Source: Rhyzopertha dominica
Lineage: Eukaryota > Arthropoda > Insecta > Coleoptera > Bostrichidae
NCBI GenBank assembly: GCA_025024175.1
Contig: QCXZ01000138.1
Coordinates: 44,611,092 to 44,675,091 of the forward strand
Length of the DNA: 64,000 bases
Direction: 5' to 3'
Both the position numbers and the translations under genes were made by a program. Under the pieces are notes generated by a model that saw nothing but the letters and a program-made list of their open reading frames with translations, was not told the origin of the DNA and did not search any database. Shown piece by piece: positions 12,178-22,482 of this stretch. Each line of letters starts with the position of its first letter. The stretch's first letter is position 1.

Positions 12178-12550
12178 TTTGGTTTGAAGGCATCCGTGGT
12201 TGTTGTCGATGTAAACCTTCACACATCAGCACAAGATTCAAGGAACACATCCGAGACACCAGAGACCGGCAATGTGGCAGGTCAGCTGTAGCAGAACACC
12301 GAACTGCCCACATAATCAAATTCGAGGAGGCACAAATGCTGTCAAGGGAAGCGAGATTCTGGCCGAAACTCTACAAGGAAGCCATCGAAATCCAGAAGAA
12401 TCTGCACAACTATAACCGAGATCGAGGTAACGACCGGAACGGACTAGGACACTTCAGTTTCAGAGGTACTTCCGAGGAAAATAGCGAAATGAGTGTCGAA
12501 ACGTCAAGGTCAAATAAGCAACGTAGGAAGCAGCCTGGAAAACAACATGT
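12178..12550 (+). mobile_element. Penelope-like 3' fragment inserted in LINE
   Basis: This 373-bp insert encodes the end of a Penelope-like GIY-YIG endonuclease. It has STRFKEHIRDTR, then GRSAVAEHRT, then REARFWPKLYKEAIEIQK and LHNYNRDRG, the usual C-terminal succession with the conserved EA and N residues. After the coding part comes CGAAACGTC at 12497-12505, preceded by CCGAGGA at 12472-12478, a layout resembling the hammerhead ribozyme motif known from Penelope terminal repeats. The insert lies between two copies of a 13-bp sequence and splits a LINE of the same orientation. It is 5'-truncated, as is usual for such insertions. Confidence 0.8.
12472..12505 (+). ncRNA. degenerate hammerhead-like motif after GIY-YIG ORF
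   Basis: CCGAGGA (core consensus CUGANGA with one change), about 18 bases, then CGAAAC and GTC. The intervening stem II pairing is weak here. Penelope elements are known to carry minimal type I hammerheads near their ends, which makes the position informative. Activity is doubtful. Confidence 0.35.
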
Positions 12551-12551
12551 C

Positions 12552-12800
12552 ATGTTATCGGGTGGTGAAAATTTGAACATGTGTCACATAAACTAACTAA
12601 AGGATGAAGAACGGTATGCAGTTACAGTTGTACAACTTGTTTTATAGTATAGTTACAAGCAAGGAACCTGCAGATTTGTACAACAGGTTATGTTTTCGCA
12701 ACGAGGTACATTTGGTCAACATAAGATCGGGACACCTCATATTTTGTCCTGCACATAAAATGTCTCTATTTCAAAAATCTTTTTCGTATTGTATGTAAAA
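12552..12800 (+). pseudogene. LINE ORF C-terminal part after insertion
   Basis: The frame from 12604 reads the C-terminal part of a LINE ORF2: a segment resembling LFYSIVTSKEPADLYNRL, then CFRNEVHLVN, and SLFQKSFSYCM. These are the weakly conserved leucine/phenylalanine positions found after the RT in CR1/Jockey elements. It continues the LINE that stops at 12177, with the Penelope fragment removed. A stop and frameshifts make it inactive. Confidence 0.65.
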
Positions 12801-13379
12801 ATTTTATAATCGGTATTTTGGAGTAATAACGTCCCTGAAAGAAGGTGCTTTCAATAATTATTTTTTGTTGCCTGTTTGATGTACAACGTGCTTAATTTCT
12901 AACTAACTCTGATACTGTTTATAGATACTATTTGTTCTTTTCTCATGCCTATAATGGCTACTTTTTATATCGAGGTTAAGTAGTAGAACAGAGTAAAGCA
13001 TATTCTTTGCTTTACACCTGAACTTCACCTCGAGATAAATTATTTTTTTCCAATTTTGCATTATTGTATTATAGTTTTTTAATATTATTTTACACATTTT
13101 TTTGTATCTGTTATGAAATATGTAAATATGTTCTAGTTTATAGTTATTCGGTATATGGCGGTACTGGTGACAACATATCAAAAAGAAAATGTTGTATCAC
13201 ACGGAGTTGTGTGTGGTCATTCACAAAATGCATTCTAACCTATTAATTATATTGAAATCATTAAAACTTGAAGGTAAAATTATGGCTCAGATTTTGCAAG
13301 CTATTCCAAGTATACTTAGGGCTCCCCAGATAACAGAAAATATCAATACGGTCTTTGTTATGAGTTGATAACTGTAGTG
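12801..13379. other. AT-rich spacer
   Basis: No gene is seen. It may include the 3' UTR of the preceding LINE. Long T runs are frequent. Confidence 0.4.
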
Positions 13380-13665
13380 AAAATTATGTTAGTAACTAGA
13401 AAGCAGTTTATGGAATATAAAGGTTGTAGGTCTGGCGGGTATGAATGTGGAAGTGGTGTTGCCCAGGGCTCAAATCTAGGATCACTAATGTTTATTATGT
13501 TTCGTAATGATTTAGTTGATTAGTGTAAAGTGAATGCAACGTTTCAACTATATTCACATGTCGATGATTTAATAATTGCACATGTTATAACGAATAAAAA
13601 AGATTGCGAATTGCTTCAGCTTGCGCTAATATTCTTGAGTAGGTGGTGTAAAGTAAATAAATAGG
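13380..13665 (+). pseudogene. LINE RT palm fragment, plus orientation
   Basis: In one plus-strand frame with a few breaks: a glycine-rich segment leading to GVAQGSNLGSLMFIMF (the RT block usually written GVPQGS.LGPLLF), then a degenerate HVDDLIIAHV where YADD is expected, then DCELLQLALIFLSRWCKVN, the conserved alternation before the WC/N block. It is a short inactive piece of a LINE. The matching finger region is present just downstream in the opposite orientation. Confidence 0.65.
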
Positions 13666-13710
13666 GTAAAAGACGCATATGCAAAATTGGTACATCTCAA
13701 AAGTTGTTGG

Positions 13711-13998
13711 CTACCAATAACATATCACACTAATTTTTGCAGTAAAATTTCTGATAGTCGGTAAAGAACGCTCTCTGAAATTCTGTATAGACTGTATCAA
13801 GTTGGCACCTTGAGTCAATTGCTTCAGCCAAGTATTGCGAGAAGCATGTGAAGTTAGTGACAGTTGATTTGTTTTAGTAAATCTATCCTGAAATGGTGAG
13901 GTGTAACGGTTAACATTGCTGTAAATACTGGCGTACAAAAGTGATTCAAAAGCCTTTGCATAATTGCAGATGATAGTTTTGGATGTTGTCAACTTCAC
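13711..13998 (-). pseudogene. LINE RT finger fragment, minus orientation
   Basis: The minus strand reads ICNYAKAFESLLYASIYSNV, the RT block in which the sKvfE motif is followed by LLY. It then runs into a stretch that in segment B (28160-28441) continues as FTCFSQYLAEAID, the usual lead-in to the first catalytic aspartate. Stops and frameshifts are present. It probably belongs to the same LINE family as the fragment at 13380-13665 and has been inverted relative to it. Confidence 0.55.
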
Positions 13999-14260
13999 CC
14001 TTCTTGAAAATGGGATACACAGATATTCCAGATTTTTAGTAACAGGTATGATTTAAGAATGGGGTTATGAGTATAACAAAGTGGTTGAGCGACCACACAG
14101 GAGCAGTCTCTTAACAGAGAACTTGGTATGTTATCAACACGCAAAGCGAAGGAGTTTTTAGACTTTTGTGTAGCATTTTGTGTATCTCATCTTCAGGAAC
14201 ATGGCTTATAAAGATGCTCTCAGCACGAAGAACATAAGTTGAATTCGAAACGCCTAATTC

Positions 14261-14446
14261 GGACGAACAGCGTTCACGGTGTTAGCACGCTATGCCGAAG
14301 GTCCCGGGTTCAAACCTTCGTGCCGACAACAAGGCAATGGCAAACCACCACGTGTAAATTTGCCTAGTATGGCCTCTCAAATAGATATAGATTCAATGTA
14401 ATGGACAGTGTGGCCGTAAATATACTACAATATTATTATTATAACT
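14261..14446 (+). repeat. tRNA-derived SINE-like element
   Basis: GTTAGCACGCTATGCCG followed by GGTCCCGGGTTCAAACC (B box at 14307-14316) is a classic tRNA-derived SINE head. A body with GGCAAACCACCACG follows, and an AT-rich ATTATTATTAT end at about 14429-14442. The A box upstream is degraded. The second version is at 28708-28894. Confidence 0.6.
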
Positions 14447-14539
14447 ATTTTTAGCGGATTTTGAGCATACCTTTTGATATTGTTAAGAAAATTAAAAAAT
14501 GACAACGTAGCTATATTTTAAATTTCAAATCAAACAAAA

Positions 14540-14990
14540 CTTCAACCATTGCACCTCAAACGTGGAGCCAACGGTAACGAAGAGGAAACCGCCGACGTGC
14601 AGTAGTCGTATATAACATTTCGTCGACATCTGAGAGCATCACGGCCATGATGGACGACTGAAATCCCGACCGAAGTTGAGCCGTTCACTCGCTCTGATAA
14701 GTGGCCACCGTCAATATTAAACATGATTTCTTGTTTCTTACATTCCCGGTTATTGCAAACCATATATCAGGGATATTTAGACCCCCCAGCCCCCGCCGTG
14801 CATCGCTCGTCTTATTTATCTTTTATTTTACATTACGGCTAGATGGAATCCCATGTATTTATGCGTCGTAATTTCAATTTTCCAAGCAGAGTTTTCGCAT
14901 GCTCGGACTTTATGCGTTCCATTCCTTTGGACTTGACGTGCCCGTGAACGTAAAGTTTTAAAGCAAAATTGCGTTCTTGCTGGATTTGTT
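14540..14990. other. GC-richer conserved block
   Basis: A block of balanced composition beginning with CACCTCAAACGTGGAG and including a CCCCCCAGCCCCCGCCGTG stretch near 14781-14799. Versions A and B (28990-29440) differ by only a few single bases over about 450 bp. No coherent coding frame is shared. It could be a regulatory element. Confidence 0.35.
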
Positions 14991-16209
14991 TATTATCAGC
15001 CAGGAAGTGTATGTGTGTAAAAAGTGGTTGTTTGCAGCGCAAAAATTAATACTACTAATATTCTATAAGATCGCACCACAGCAAATTGTCCCACTGAAAT
15101 TGCATTTTCGAGTTTCCACAAGTCTTATTTGTAGAGTTACATACACATCTACCCACCAATTCTAGAAGATACACGTTTTCGGCGACATAAATATCAATTT
15201 TCTTAAATAAAGTCTCAAAACTGATTAAACTTTTGAAATATTTTGTGCCATTAATAAAAGTGTGACCCAGAACTAATACCGATAATAAACATAAATCCAA
15301 AAGACATTTCTTTAAAGAATAAAAAAAAACTAAAAAAATGAAAACACTTGTATACATTACAGTGTCACATGAGTAACTTTTTTATTATTACGGGTAGAAA
15401 GTCGAATAAATAGACAATTAGGGTGAATGAATGTGCTCAGAAAAATTAATGAGAAAACTATTAGTTCTTGTTTAATAAAAAAGCTATAGTTTTTTAAATA
15501 GTAAACGGTAAGAAAAATGCTTTATTCAAGGCAGCTTTGCATGCAAAATAGAATGGTGTATACTGCGGTTTTTTAATTTCAGAATTTTTGGAATATTATC
15601 TCAAACTTTGCTTTTTATGCTTTTGTTTTTATATACTTTTCGTACCTGTGTCGTACCTTAGCAGTATTATAGATACACGTAATGATCATATGCGACTTAA
15701 ACTGCGGATATATTATGTAATTCCTTCTATACATAAAAGTGTAATTGACAATTATATTTCATTAATTTCAACACATTGTTATTTTTTTTTGTGTTCATTG
15801 CGTACTTATTTGATTAGCCTCCAATATTTATAACAAATGTAAATAAACATGGCAACGTGAATACGACTAGTAGGTGCATACATGTGGACGACACATCTTT
15901 GTGCAAAAGAATAAGCAGGGAATATTATATCCAAAGGAAAGGAAAGTTTTATTAATAATCATATCAATTAATAATGCTACATATGTACCTAATTCATTGT
16001 CTTAAAATTTGACAGAATAGTTATTTTTGAAACCTAGAGAGCTCTGTTAATCACACATCATAGGAAAAGTTCAAAGTGTTGTACCATTCATAGTGTACAA
16101 GTTGCAGTAGGGAGGAACAGCGTTCTATTATTCGTTTCTTTGTAGAATGAAGCTGCAATAGTAAATTTATGTTTGTCACTCTGACAAGAGTAGGAACGGA
16201 GCAAACGAA
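14991..16209. other. AT-rich DNA, nothing recognised
   Basis: Several short open frames with no recognisable motif. The longest (15055-15357 minus; 15588-15833 plus) are rich in hydrophobic residues because of T-rich codons and have no conserved pattern. Confidence 0.4.
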
Positions 16210-16485
16210 CTCAATTAGCTGGCTCTCACCAATTTGGTCAAGCAAAACGTGTTGTGACGGCCGAGTCCATTTCGGCAATTGGAGCCTCAGTGTAAGGAAA
16301 CGTCGTATTATGCTGAATTAAAAATTGCTGCAGTTTTGCAAATGAATCATGGCTATGTGCGTTGTATTATGAACGATTTCATCATAAAGTGTCAGCAAGA
16401 TGGGTGTCGAAGCAGTTGGCCCCAGAACTGAAACAACAACGTGTTAGTGTATCTAAAAAGCCTCTGTGTCTTTTAAAAAGGGGTG
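16210..16485 (+). pseudogene. mariner-like transposase relic, N-terminal part
   Basis: Plus-strand frames give a degraded DNA-binding region: a TAESISAIGASV block, IAAVLQMNHGYVRCIM (helix-turn-helix-like), and then VSARWVSKQLAPELKQQRV. The last block is the WVP-L motif region with the following basic residues found in mariner and SETMAR-type transposases. Reading requires frame changes. The relic is interrupted at about 16490 by the 3' end of a minus-strand LINE. Confidence 0.6.
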
Positions 16486-16493
16486 AAACTGGA

Positions 16494-17040
16494 GATAATA
16501 ATAATAATAATAATTATAATAATGTTTATTAATGCCCGACAGACATACTTGTCTATATAGAGCACAAAAATACAAATATATAAAGTCAGAGAAAAAAAAA
16601 TACAATAATATTATACATGCGTGGGTGTACACCAATAAATCTTATAAACTAAGCAAACAATTCTAGCAACTTTCGTTTCACTGAACTCGTTTAAAAGTTG
16701 TCATACAAAATATCAAAGTTACTGTTGGACATAACATAATTACATAACTTAAATGCCATTATCATGTAGCAGTTGAAATAATGTTGAGTGGGCGGTACAT
16801 TGTAATAAAAGGGAAACATCAAACATTTTAAAGTAAAGATACTTGGAAGACTTTCTTAAAATATTTTCCAACAGATCAATATATTGCTGCTGGTAAGGAC
16901 TCTAAATTATACTGTAGTATTGAATACAGAAGTATTTCGCATAATAAACCCCAGAGTCTTAAGTGCAGCAGCCGCAACATTTTCAATGTGCTGAACAAAA
17001 GACAACTTACAGTCAACGATAACACCTGTCTCTAATTTCA
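16494..17040 (-). mobile_element. LINE 3' fragment, minus strand, with ATT tail
   Basis: Read from right to left: GVIVDCKLSFVQHIENVAAA and ALKTLGFIMRNTSVF, the post-catalytic RT block with the HI and GFI.R positions, near 17035-16920. A decayed C-terminal region follows. AATAAA lies close to the end, and an (ATT)n tract forms the 3' terminus at about 16495-16520. A microsatellite-like 3' tail is typical of several LINE families. The copy sits inside a mariner-like relic. Confidence 0.7.
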
Positions 17041-17044
17041 TCAC

Positions 17045-17300
17045 ATCTGGAAAGTACAAGCACCCTTTTTAGCTGAAACCCAAAAAACCCGTACTCAGCT
17101 CTCGGCAGTAAATGTTTTGCTTACCCCTTTTTTGGGCCGCAAATAGAAATGGAGTATTGGGGTACAATAACAAATGCTACGTATTGAGAATTTCTAAAGA
17201 ACCGTTCAAACCAGTATCGCAACCAAACTGCAAGGATATATAAATAGGGGGCATTCTTTTGCAACACAACAAGCCGACGCGCATTGAAGCATTTCCAAAA
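17045..17300 (+). pseudogene. mariner-like transposase relic, catalytic part
   Basis: Past the LINE, plus-strand frames resume with TRTQLSAVNVLLTPFLGRK, matching the segment before the second catalytic aspartate of mariner transposases. ILLQHNKPTRI at about 17250-17280 resembles the HDNARPH block with its aspartate lost. The order and spacing fit the continuation of 16210-16485. The evidence is motif-level and several residues are changed, so confidence is moderate. Confidence 0.5.
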
Positions 17301-17880
17301 GGGTGAAGCAAGTGCATAGAATATATAGAGACTATATCGAAAAATGACGTACTTATTGTTAACATTACATTAATATTTTGCCTAACAATGGTTTCAAAGT
17401 TTTGTTTGTCTATGCTTCGTGTATTTAAAGTCAGCTAAATCTACCTAAAACTGCTTATAATTTCAGGACTTTAAATCAAGTGCAACTGCCTTACCCTTTA
17501 AGCTCTATAGCAGTCTAACTATTGGCTGCACGTTTATAGAAAATTTATTCAATTAAAGATTACCGTCTTTCATTGTGTTTTGACAACAATATAACAGTGA
17601 CAAAAATCAATTAAGACTGGAAATTAAATCGAAAGCTTTCGCTTAAGATAGAAATGTACTTCATTAAATTAAAAATCCTACTGCTAAACCAAAATTATTT
17701 GGGCGGTAATGACTAAGAAAACTGCGGGTATTTGACAACTCTTTTTAGTTAAAACGCTTGTATCAAATACACTAAAGTTTAACACAACTAGTACAAAACA
17801 CTACTGTTTTGAAACTACTACTTGATTAAAACACTGTACTACACACACCTGCTTTACTAAGCCTTTTTTTGCTCGCTCGA
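17301..17880. other. AT-rich DNA, nothing recognised
   Basis: No gene or repeat recognised. A symmetrical GAAAGCTTTC occurs near 17632. Confidence 0.4.
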
Positions 17881-17946
17881 TAACCGCTATTCGAATTCAG
17901 TATTGCCCGCGCCCCTCCGTCGGGCTATTTAAACCATCATCGAAAA

Positions 17947-17989
17947 TTCTAGAAGCGACACCTTCCAGACGTTATCGAAACTTNGCGAA
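17947..17989. promoter_or_regulatory. heat-shock-element-like pair
   Basis: TTCTAGAA at 17947-17954 and GAAACTTNGCGAA at 17977-17989. In segment B the N is a C, giving a full GAAnnTTCnnGAA at 32428-32440. Alternating GAA/TTC pentamers are the binding site of heat shock factor. The surroundings (17880-18110) are GC-richer than the flanks. No transcript start or gene is visible beside it, so function is not established. Confidence 0.35.
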
Positions 17990-18289
17990 GTAGAATCCTC
18001 TGAAGAGTATCGACATTTCCTGCCATCTGTCTGCAGCTAGGATCACGACTGGCAGATCTCCGGTACACAGATGGCGGTGATTCCGCAACAATACGTTATT
18101 TCTAGGTTTGTTCAAGTTGTAATTGGGGATTAGACCAGCAAAGTATACTTAGCTTTACTTTTCATCATACAGTGCACTTTATAACCAGCTGACCTTTGAA
18201 TAAGATCGATAATTAATCCAGGAAAGTAAATAACCACTAAGGTAGTATTTGCTAGTAATCATATTTATACAATATAGTCGTGGTCGCAA

Positions 18290-18990
18290 GGTCGGAGCCC
18301 ATATCTTAGTAGCCGATAACGAGATATTGCAACAACATAACAATGCAATTCAAAAGCGAATACAATAAGCGATTACGTGACAACCTTTCAACATCTGCGC
18401 CTGCCGCAAACCGAATTTTGCTCAGCACAACGCTCACGAAGGACATTTCAGAGGCGCACCGCCGGACATGCACACAAATATCTATAACATTTGTTAGGGT
18501 CAAGCCGGTAAATGATTATTATCGTGGAGCGAGATACATTCGCCGTACAAACTGGCGAGCGATAAAACTTTATGTATATTACATCTGGGTGGACGGCCGT
18601 CGGGGTGACGGGGAGCAATTGCTGCCATGTTTACGCGGCGCGATGCGACGCCACCGCCTAACTCTTAATTAACCTGAAGTTAGTGGAGCAATCGGCCGAC
18701 TTGTACCGATGAATATAAGGCGCACCGTAACGGGACGGGAAACGGCCGCTAAACGTGACTGATGCAAAGGAGACGGGCCATGGCCTCGTCTTACACCGAC
18801 TGAAATTAACTCTAAATATACCGGAATGGGATTAGCCATATATTATGGCTGTAATTTCCGATAAAACCGACAGGGCATCTCCGAGCGAGGGAGGAAAAGA
18901 TGCCTGGAAAATTTCCAGGATCCTACGCCGTGGGAGTTCGTTAAGTGACTGGGGAGAAAAACGCCGAGACAATTTCACTAGCCATCGCAC
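18290..18990. other. 700-bp GC-rich conserved block
   Basis: Balanced composition in an AT-rich setting and practically unchanged between the two versions (B: 32745-33445), with a single clear substitution noticed (GGAGCAATTG versus GGCGCAATTG). Frames of 109 codons (plus, 18343-18672) and 74 codons (18845-19069) are open but have no recognisable domain. The second changes length between versions through an indel. It includes palindromic GGAAAATTTCC at about 18904-18916. A conserved non-coding element is inferred; a short unknown exon cannot be excluded. Confidence 0.45.
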
Positions 18991-21539
18991 ATTCGCACCT
19001 GTTAATCACTACATAAGAACATTTGTTATTTATATTATTATAGTTACTAAACTTACTTTTACACTTTAAATTATAGTTCTAGTGGTAATCTAAAAAATCA
19101 GGCGTCTTTGAGCCACTGACGACTTTCCTTCAACTTTGACATTCGCATAATATACTAACTGCCGTACATTTTGGTCTAGAGGTTTGACGTTTTTACCTGC
19201 TTTTTCTTACCTTACATGCGAAATACTTGTAAACCTATTAAGGATGCAATGATGCAACTATGCTAGCTAGTATTGATATGTATACCATGTGGTTAGCTTA
19301 CGGTGCGTGTGAAATTTCAGTAAGGTTGTTATGCAGATAACAAAATTGTGAATAATGTTAGTAACAGACGAACAAAGCTGAATAACTATAGACTGTCAGG
19401 ATTATATATGTATATGCATTTGACATTCAAATTGAACGTTGTTGTGCATAGCAAAAAGCTATGCAGCACGCTTTGTTTTCGGTTCGTGTATGAGCGCGCG
19501 TATTTTTTGTTGTTTTTGTTACTTTATAAAGGGCGCTCAAGAAAAAAATGGGTTCCGCAAAGTCGTGGTTTTCTTCGCGCCCAAACCAGAGATAATGCTA
19601 GAGGTATTGTTGATACCTGTACACCAGTAAAGAAATACGTGTCGCGGGATATGTTATGGTTAGGAAAACTGTCAGGGTGTTAGGCAAGAAAATGTGCACA
19701 ACAAAAGTAACCTTGCACTCCCATAAAACCACATTTGGTTTCAGAAATGTTTCACGTATAAAATTTGAGTTATTTTAGTGTTGCCGATACATTCGTATTA
19801 TATCTGAAACATTAGTGAAGCATTCGTAAATGTATCTATGTCCTCAAAAGAAACATTTCACAGATATTTCTTTGAAATATTACAGCAACATTCTCTGTAC
19901 TAACGTAACACTACAACACGTCTCAACCATGTATATTTCAGTTATATACACATGTAATATTTTAATTATATTATTGGTTTCCAAGTTTATATTCATGTAT
20001 ATTTTCAGTGTGTATTCGTCCTTTATTTAAAGACTTGTGAATATATGTATATAATTTTGTGGATGTATTTACTTTCAACATTTGTGAATTCAGCTCACAG
20101 AATATGCTAAAAATCTAAATGCCTCCACATGATTATATTCAGGGCGAGTTCCTAATCAATGGATGGATATACAAATCAAATTTATTTTTTTAGATGTTTA
20201 GATGTTAAACAAAACACCTCCGTTTTATTAATAACAAACGAGGAGAAGAATCACACATGTTTTTGTCAGCAACTGTGTTTAGATTTTTCGGGCTCTAGTT
20301 TTGGCAACTAAATTCTGGTGCTCATCACGATTAGGACATCTTGGATGTGTTTAATTCTCTTTGTTTTGTTTTTTGCAGTCAAATTGGTTTGACTAGATAA
20401 CTTGATACGGAGCTAGCTTTTTTCCCTAAAAGCACCACGCAATCCACTCATATAGATAATTAATTTCCGTATTTCATTGCTGCACTCTGATTGACAATGA
20501 TAATTCCTTCATTAATTTAAGGTACAGTAAATATATTTTATACAATAATTCATTGTATCACTCATACTGCCATACGTCAATGCTAAAGCGGAAACAGTAG
20601 TAGGCAATACGCAATATCCATGTCTGGTCCCACGAATCAAATCATATGCTTCTTCCTGTCAGTCTTATATCCAAACGCTTACTTGACCCGTTTTTTAATA
20701 ACCGCCCGTTATGTATTTTAAGTACATTGGAGACATTTAATGTATGCTAAATAAAATTTATAGTTTAGTATATCTAAAGTAGACAGCGAACACCACAATA
20801 CAAGAAACTTGAAAACACACGCACCGAAAACAAAGCATAGTGCGTAACTTTTTAAGTACATTTGTATAATACCTATTTCTCAATTTGTATGAAAATAACT
20901 AAGAATGAATAACATTTACTGACAACGCAAAATAACGTGCATACTAACCGAGTGTAAAGTATTCGTATTCGCATTCGGATACGTTCACTGTGATTTTTGT
21001 TTACTTGTTTACAGATTGTTAGTTCGTATGCTGCGTTCAGCTGGCAGGAGAGACAGAAGTTTTTTTTTAATTTTAACATGGTTTTGTGATAATTGAATAA
21101 ACCAATTTTTTTTGGTTGCGCTTCTTTCTACAAAAATGAGTAACAAAAGATCCCTATTTTAGAGCGTTCTTTCTATTATATATTAATTTATCACTAGACT
21201 CAAAATATATTTTAATTTGTTTAAAATATCGCCAAAGGTTCTGAGGTTCTTATTTGACAAAGATGTTGAAATTTTTATCGTTGCAAATATTAAAGAATGC
21301 TCTTACCTAGTTCATTAACTAGAGTAGAGCCATAAAAAAGTGCTACTGATAGAGCACAAAGAGAATCCAATAGAACTGGTGTGGGTGCCATGAAAAGAAG
21401 CTTGGAAGCTAAAAGTATAAATTTCAGTTTCTCAGATTATAGAGGTGTCGTTGCAAAGATAATAAAATAAAGATTTCATGGAAAATGGGTCTACGCCAGA
21501 CATATAAGGCACTGATAATTAGATATAATGATTGAGGCC
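18991..21539. other. AT-rich DNA, nothing else recognised
   Basis: Apart from the mariner empty site, no gene is seen. There are palindromic hexamers and T runs. A patch at 20955-21060 differs in all three versions A, B (near 37817) and C (near 55217). The junction at about 20237-20243 is where segment B has about 1 kb more. Confidence 0.4.
19400..19415. other. empty site of the segment B mariner
   Basis: GGATTATATATGTATATGC surrounds the TA at 19407-19408. Segment B has the identical flanks with the mariner between two TA copies (33912-33913 and 35243-35244). Segment A therefore shows the uninserted state. Confidence 0.9.
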
Positions 21540-21612
21540 CTCACGACCGAGGTCCGTAGTGGTAGGTGGTTCCGGATTAGCTAGCCATGATCGTGGCGAT
21601 TTCTTTTTCGCT

Positions 21613-21647
21613 GACGTTTCGCCTACTGCTGTAGTGAGCATCTTCAG
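21613..21647 (-). ncRNA. hammerhead-ribozyme-like motif (segment A)
   Basis: On the minus strand: CTGAAGA, a stem-loop, then GGCGAAACGTC. This fits the hammerhead core CUGANGA - stem II - GAAA - (minimal stem III) - UC. The stem GCTCACT/AGTAGGC pairs at six of seven positions with a five-base loop ACAGC. Such minimal type I hammerheads are known in the terminal repeats of Penelope-like elements, which are abundant in this window. No Penelope ORF adjoins, so this may be a solo terminal-repeat remnant. Versions lie at 38387-38421 and 55820-55853. Confidence 0.45.
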
Positions 21648-21829
21648 AGCTTAGTTAATCGCGGACGTAGCTATCTCCGAGTTTGTGTGCGCTATCTTAG
21701 TGGGATAGTAACGTTTGGTCTCTAGGGTTAGTAATATTATTATATTATCATCAGGAAAGCTTGTGTTGGTTGTTTTATTTCACACAACATGCTCTGTTTT
21801 CGGTCCGTGCAGCGGCTAACAATAGATAT

Positions 21830-22482
21830 GTAATATAGGTTAAGGATTCGTCAATTTTTTGGCAACCGTGCGAAAACTAACGCGTTTGACGGTTCCCGGT
21901 TTTAGATATAAATACATGAGCATCGCAGTCCGTCGGCAGCAGGCGCACCATACCGACTATTATCTGGAATTGTAGCGACAATATTCACATGTGATTTAGT
22001 AACGGTTTCAGCCGGCGCGGTAATTAGGGGCCGCCGTAAAATTCGCGGCAATAGTCGACTGCTGTTACATCAATATATCTGGGGCTTGTCTTCCCGATAC
22101 ACTCGGAATAACACGCACGCGATTATAACACACAGAGCGGAGAGAGAGTTGAGCGCTTATTTGCAAGTGTTATCGAATTTATCTGGCCGCACCCGCGCCC
22201 TTTGTTTATTGGTGCGCTGTGATTTCTGCACGTGTCCAAAGCACGTGTGCCCCGCTACGGTCCATTATTTGCGAAATTTGCCCGCCGGAGTTGTGACTCT
22301 TCCGTGGGACACATTTTAATGTTGCGTTTGTCACGGCGGAAATGTGAAAGGCATGTCTTGCTACGTACTGTTACAGGGACGAAACGCGTTTTGCTGACCG
22401 GTTGCTACTTCGCAATTCTGAAGGACTGAAATGCTTGTCAGAATGATTGTAATGTCAAGTTGGGAATTTATTTTAACTCAGT
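21830..22482. other. GC-rich conserved block with paired E-boxes
   Basis: GC-rich block present in all three segments (B 38635-39274, C 56070-56702). It carries two CACGTG palindromes 13 bp apart (22229-22234 and 22242-22247), plus GGTTTTAGATATAAATAC and TTTGTTTATTGG. CACGTG is the binding core of bHLH factors. The open frames are short and have no domain. Segment A lacks about 21 bp after TTGCTACG (about 22365) that B and C have. Likely regulatory. Confidence 0.45.

Larger units (their letters stand above)
12166..12563. repeat. 13-bp target-site duplication around a Penelope insertion
   Basis: The sequence CATGTTATCGGGT occurs at 12165-12177 and again at 12551-12563, immediately flanking the Penelope fragment. 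The same pair is found in segment B at 26562-26574 and 26950-26962. It marks a target-primed insertion into the LINE. Confidence 0.8.
8197..22482. repeat. segment A: first version of the large duplication
   Basis: From ATTAGGGTTGAAC at 8197 to the gap at 22483 this sequence matches 22583-39274 collinearly and in the same orientation. Differences are mostly short indels. The large ones are a mariner and a roughly 1.03-kb block present only in segment B. The match ends exactly at the contig end on this side and starts exactly at the contig start on the other side, which is the pattern of two overlapping contigs or haplotypes that were not merged. Confidence 0.9.

Noticed and set aside
16495..16524. 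AAT microsatellite as an independent simple repeat
   Set aside because: It is the 3' tail of the adjoining minus-strand LINE.
18343..18672. 109-codon frame as a host gene
   Set aside because: No domain, no splice context, and location in a block conserved on all codon positions rather than with a coding pattern. Kept as unknown non-coding.
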